DNA of 64,000 nucleotides, from the NCBI GenBank assembly GCA_947492235.1, contig CANLLZ010000002.1, positions 496,001 through 560,000 on the forward strand, given 5' to 3'. Positions 60,943 to 64,000 of the stretch are shown piece by piece. Position 1 is the first letter of the stretch, and every line of letters begins with the position of its first letter. The notes beneath the pieces are model-generated. The model worked only from the letters and a program-made list of their open reading frames with translations, had not been told where the DNA came from and ran no database searches. The translations under genes were made by a program, and so were the position numbers. The DNA comes from an uncultured Altererythrobacter sp. (lineage in GTDB: Bacteria > Pseudomonadota > Alphaproteobacteria > Sphingomonadales > Sphingomonadaceae).

Positions 60943-61710
60943 CTATCCCATCGCTTCCAGCACATCCTCCAGCCGCGCTGGTTCGCCCAGAGCGATAACC
61001 GTCCCGTCGCTATCGGCATCCAGCGGATTGCCCTGCCAATCGGCCATCATCCCGCCTGCACCCTCCACAATCGGGACCAGAGCCGCATAATCATGCAGTT
61101 TCAGGCCCGCCTCGCACACGATATCGACATGGCCTGAAGCCAGCAGGCCGTAATTGTAGCAATCGCCGCCCCAAATCACCTGCTGCGAGGTCTGCGCGGC
61201 GAGCGACATGAAAGCTCCTGCTTCGCTGTCGGAGAAATATTGCGGACCTGTCGAAGCCAGCGTCGCCTGTGACAATTCCTTGCAGGGCCGGACCTTCGCC
61301 GGGAGGCCGTTGAGCGTCGTGCCATGCCCGATTCGCCCCGCCCAACGCTCGCCTGCAATCGGCTGGTCGATAATGCCCAGAACGGGCCACCCATCCTGCA
61401 ACAGGGCGATCAGCGTGCCGAAGATCGGGCGACCCGCCATAAAGCTGACCGTGCCGTCGATCGGGTCGAGGACCCATTGCCGCCCCGCACCTTCGTTGCG
61501 CGTGCCGTATTCCTCGCCAATGATCCCGTCATCGCTGCGCTCTGCTTCCAGAATGGCGCGCATGGCAGCCTCTGCCGCCTGGTCGATCTCGGTCACGGGC
61601 GAAGCATCGGCTTTGCGCTCATGCGACCAGTCACCCCTGAATGCCGGGCGGATGACGGCACCGGCAGCATCGGCGAGCCGGTTGGCGAGGGTAAAATCCT
61701 GTTCAGTCAT
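60943..61710 (-). CDS. Inositol monophosphatase family (histidinol-phosphatase-like)
   Basis: 255 residues from the ATG at 61710. Metal sites: GIIGEEYGTRNEGAG (Glu-Glu), WVLDPIDGTVSFMAGRP (DPIDGT) and GLKLHDYAALVPIVEGAGG (the final Asp region, here His-Asp). HisN-type histidinol-phosphatases of alphaproteobacteria have exactly this length and the VSF after DGT, so histidine synthesis is a reasonable assignment; a general IMPase is the alternative. Confidence 0.88.
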   Translation of the reverse strand: MTEQDFTLANRLADAAGAVIRPAFRGDWSHERKADASPVTEIDQAAEAAMRAILEAERSDDGIIGEEYGTRNEGAGRQWVLDPIDGTVSFMAGRPIFGTLIALLQDGWPVLGIIDQPIAGERWAGRIGHGTTLNGLPAKVRPCKELSQATLASTGPQYFSDSEAGAFMSLAAQTSQQVIWGGDCYNYGLLASGHVDIVCEAGLKLHDYAALVPIVEGAGGMMADWQGNPLDADSDGTVIALGEPARLEDVLEAMG

Positions 61711-61793
61711 GGGCGCGCTGGTTCCACGCACGGCGCGCTCGGGCAAGCATTGAATGCGTGACAAGCCGCGCTCGCCCCTTATGAACACGCGGC

Positions 61794-62828
61794 ATGACCG
61801 GTGGTGAAAGCGAAAAAGCAGATCGGACTGCGAAGGGAACGGAGCGCCAGACGGATTTGAACCGCCAATCCTACAGCCCGGAAATGCTGTCGGAAACAGG
61901 TCGCACGCAAGACGGAGTGCCGCTGTCGATCAACCGCAGGCCCGATGCGCGTCTTGACCCGTGGATCGGGCGCTCAATGGTCGCCTATGCCTACGAGCCC
62001 ACCCGTCACCCGATCAACGGACTGCTGTGCAACGACGCATCCTATCTGCGCACCGCCGTGGGTGTCGATTGGAATGTCGGGACCGCCGACGGAATGGTGG
62101 CAGTACGCGACCAGACATTCCTGACCGGACAGCACACCAAAGCCATGCCGCTGCGCTATGCCGGGGGCGTAAAAGTCGCTGGCCTGATGCTTCGGCCCGG
62201 CGCCATGCGCGCCCTCTTCGGCATCGAGGACGCGGCACTGGTCGATCGGCTTCGTCCGATAGAAGAGGCTGGCATTTCCGATTCAAGCGTCACGGGACTC
62301 TACAATCTGGAGCTGGAGCCGGAGCAATGGCTGGCTCGCCTAGAAAGCTGGCTGGCCGATCATATTGAGCGCAATGATATCAAACAGCCTGATCAATTGA
62401 CGCGCCGCGTGGAGGAAGCCGCGTTTGCCAATCCGAATGTTACCACGCGCGATCTGGCTGATGCCAATGGTGTCGAACTGCGGACCCTGCAACGTATATG
62501 CAAGCGTGATTTCGGGCTTTCGCCAAAGCACATAATGCGCCGTGCCCGCGTACTCGATCTGGCGGCACGGTTGTGCGGCGTGGCTGACGAGGAAGAAGCG
62601 GACGAGTTTCTCGCGCGCTATTTCGATCAGGCGCATCTGATCCGCGACTTTTCTTCCTTCTTCGGAACCAGCCCGAAACAGTTTGCGCAGGAACGCCAGG
62701 CCTTGCTCACCCTCAGCCTCGAAATCCGGCAAGCCCGCCGGCTCGAATTGCTGGACAGGATAGAACCCGGCGCCGTGCGGCCATGGATGCGCCGCCCGTT
62801 TCGACCGGTCAATGCGCAGGCTTCCTAA
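61794..62828 (+). CDS. AraC-family regulator, tandem paralogue 1
   Basis: 344 residues. N-terminal sensor half starts around LSINRRPDARLDPWIGRSMVAYAY; a GLMLRPGAMRALFGIEDAAL segment follows. The C-terminal DNA-binding domain has VTTRDLADANGVELRTLQRICKRDFGLSPKHIMRRARVLDLAARL and FLARYFDQAHLIRDFSSFFGTSPKQF. The start could be later than 61794. The next gene is a clear relative, suggesting local duplication. No target can be deduced. Confidence 0.87.
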   Translation: MTGGESEKADRTAKGTERQTDLNRQSYSPEMLSETGRTQDGVPLSINRRPDARLDPWIGRSMVAYAYEPTRHPINGLLCNDASYLRTAVGVDWNVGTADGMVAVRDQTFLTGQHTKAMPLRYAGGVKVAGLMLRPGAMRALFGIEDAALVDRLRPIEEAGISDSSVTGLYNLELEPEQWLARLESWLADHIERNDIKQPDQLTRRVEEAAFANPNVTTRDLADANGVELRTLQRICKRDFGLSPKHIMRRARVLDLAARLCGVADEEEADEFLARYFDQAHLIRDFSSFFGTSPKQFAQERQALLTLSLEIRQARRLELLDRIEPGAVRPWMRRPFRPVNAQAS

Positions 62829-62911
62829 GCCATATTGGGCAGCAGCCATGCCGCGCAGGTCAATGTAAATTCGCCTGAAAGCTTGCCGGATCGGCCTTGA
62901 GAGCGCAAACA

Positions 62912-63880
62912 ATGCGCAGGACAGGGGCGCAGAGGATGGAAATTCCAGTCGATCCCGGCGTGATCGCAACGCGTCGGCTCGCCGCAGTGACCAGAGATGG
63001 CGGACAGCCGCTGTCGGAAAACAGGCGCGCGGCAGATGATCTCGATCCGTGGATCGGGCGGCTGGTGGCAGCCAAAATCCCGACTATGCCCGACACCGTC
63101 ATCTCCTGCGGCATGGTCAATGACCTCGCCTATGTGCGCTCAATCTTCGGCGCGAGATGGACAGCGACCAGCAAAGAGGGCCGGAAACAATACGAAGATC
63201 AGGTCCTGCTGTTCGGGCCCCATTCCAAATTCATGCCGCTCACCTGTGAAGGGCATGTCTTTTCCGCCGGATTTGGCCTTCGGGCAGGCGCGCTCTTTGC
63301 GCTGACCGGCCGATCCTGCGCCGACATGCTGGACCGGATTGCGCCGGAAGATACTTTTGGCCTGCTGCAGGACGATTTGCGCGAAATTCACTCGGGCGAC
63401 CATTCGCCGGCCGAATGGACGCTGGCGATGGAGGAGGCGATGCGCCGCTTTATTGCCAAAAATGATCCGCCACCGCCCGATCCAGTCTCAACCGCATTCG
63501 AGCTGCAGGCTTTTCGCGATCCGAACATTTCGCCCGCCGACTTCGCCGAGGAACAGGGAATCGCCTTGCGGACATTGGAGCGCACGGTTCGGCGCGATTT
63601 CGGCATTCCGCCAAAGAGAGTTCTCCGCCGCGCGCGGGCGCTCGATCTGGCGGCACTGCTCTGCGGAGTGGCCGATGATGCCGAGGAAGACGAGCTAATG
63701 CTGCGCTATTTCGATCAGTCGCATCTGATCCGCGAGTTTTCGGCATTCTTCGGTGTGACGCCGAAAAAATTCCGTTCCAAACCGCGCCCTCTGCTGACCA
63801 TCGTGCTGGAGCAACGGCAAGCCCGGCGGCTGGAAGAACTGGGCCGGCTGGACGAAGGTGCGAAACGGCCCTGGATCTAG
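62912..63880 (+). CDS. AraC-family regulator, tandem paralogue 2
   Basis: 322 residues from the ATG at 62912; alternatives are a TTG at 62897 and an ATG at 62936. Same layout as the preceding gene: LSENRRAADDLDPWIGRLVAAKI, AGFGLRAGALFALTGRSCADML, then ISPADFAEEQGIALRTLERTVRRDFGIPPKRVLRRARALDLAALLCGVADD and LRYFDQSHLIREFSAFFGVTPKKF. The two share most of the DNA-binding domain but differ in the sensor half. The 83 bases between them contain no terminator I can see. Confidence 0.87.
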   Translation: MRRTGAQRMEIPVDPGVIATRRLAAVTRDGGQPLSENRRAADDLDPWIGRLVAAKIPTMPDTVISCGMVNDLAYVRSIFGARWTATSKEGRKQYEDQVLLFGPHSKFMPLTCEGHVFSAGFGLRAGALFALTGRSCADMLDRIAPEDTFGLLQDDLREIHSGDHSPAEWTLAMEEAMRRFIAKNDPPPPDPVSTAFELQAFRDPNISPADFAEEQGIALRTLERTVRRDFGIPPKRVLRRARALDLAALLCGVADDAEEDELMLRYFDQSHLIREFSAFFGVTPKKFRSKPRPLLTIVLEQRQARRLEELGRLDEGAKRPWI

Positions 63881-63898
63881 GCGGGCCGGACGCGTTTC

Positions 63899-64000
63899 TC
63901 AGTCGAACAGCGAGCTGACCGAGCTTTCATCGGCAATCCGGCGGACCGCCTCGCCAATCAGCGGAGCAATCGTCAGGATGCGGATGCGGTCCGAATCCAG
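63899..64000 (-). CDS. prs: Ribose-phosphate pyrophosphokinase, C-terminal end only
   Basis: The last 33 codons before a TGA at 63899-63901, running off the window edge. The translation contains ILTIAPLIGEAVRRIADESS and ends VSSLFD, the standard C-terminus of bacterial Prs, which makes PRPP for nucleotide, histidine and tryptophan synthesis. Only the end is visible, so the rest is inferred. Confidence 0.85.
   Translation of the reverse strand: MDSDRIRILTIAPLIGEAVRRIADESSVSSLFD

Overview
The window looks like part of a GC-rich alphaproteobacterial chromosome from the Sphingomonadales, most likely an Erythrobacteraceae-type marine bacterium. Supporting marks are a one-gene bacterial serine palmitoyltransferase with its own acyl carrier protein (sphingolipids instead of LPS), a DksA with the reduced-cysteine zinc finger usual in this class, a two-domain cold shock protein with a Gly/Arg tail, DivK, and a complete gene transfer agent (GTA) structural cluster. 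No tRNA, rRNA, CRISPR array or transposase gene was seen. The taxonomic placement is inference from gene content.

Layout. Positions 1-9100 hold housekeeping genes: malic enzyme, mutS, small membrane proteins, 3-hydroxybutyryl-CoA dehydrogenase, cobalamin adenosyltransferase, a HIG1 protein and glutamyl-Q tRNA(Asp) synthetase. Positions 9300-10264 hold an HNH endonuclease coupled to an AT-richer membrane protein. Positions 10287-13020 are a translationally coupled kynA-kynB-kynU operon for tryptophan to anthranilate; a palindromic repeat sits inside the kynU reading frame. Positions 13052-20020 carry DUF4112, an orphan solute-binding lipoprotein, PilZ, DksA and a coupled HAD-RidA-GDPD-acyltransferase operon. 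Positions 20079-22293 carry divK, acp-spt and a 43-residue membrane microprotein.

Positions 23062-38042 are a GTA head/tail cluster in the canonical order: small and large terminase, portal, g3.5-like, protease, capsid, adaptor, short g7-position ORF, tail terminator, tail tube, two tail assembly chaperones, tape measure, distal tail, hub, peptidase, tail-tip protein, DUF2793. It starts with a good promoter and a leader hairpin. Departures from the Rhodobacter capsulatus GTA are a 782-residue distal tail fusion with an internal ribosome binding site, a short tail-tip protein, a very short g7-position ORF, and non-coding repeats at three gene junctions.

Positions 38265-50202 carry a polyproline OmpA-type porin, sodC, an MFS transporter, queC, hslO, argF-argD, the cold shock protein and a phosphatase/sterol-desaturase/GMC group. 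Positions 50530-52493 are glnK-amtB behind a sigma-54 type promoter. Positions 52517-64000 carry an EEP nuclease, a flavin-binding protein, prfC, pheS-pheT, rpmI-rplT, an inositol-monophosphatase family enzyme, three AraC-type regulators and the tail end of prs.

The most unusual non-genic signal is a family of modular multi-hairpin repeats at 6379-6485, 27211-27300, 28572-28811 and 50275-50536. The order of hairpins, the linkers and some loops (GACC, GGAT) are conserved while the stems differ with compensating changes. Two copies carry a second, inverted arm. I do not recognise this as a named family.
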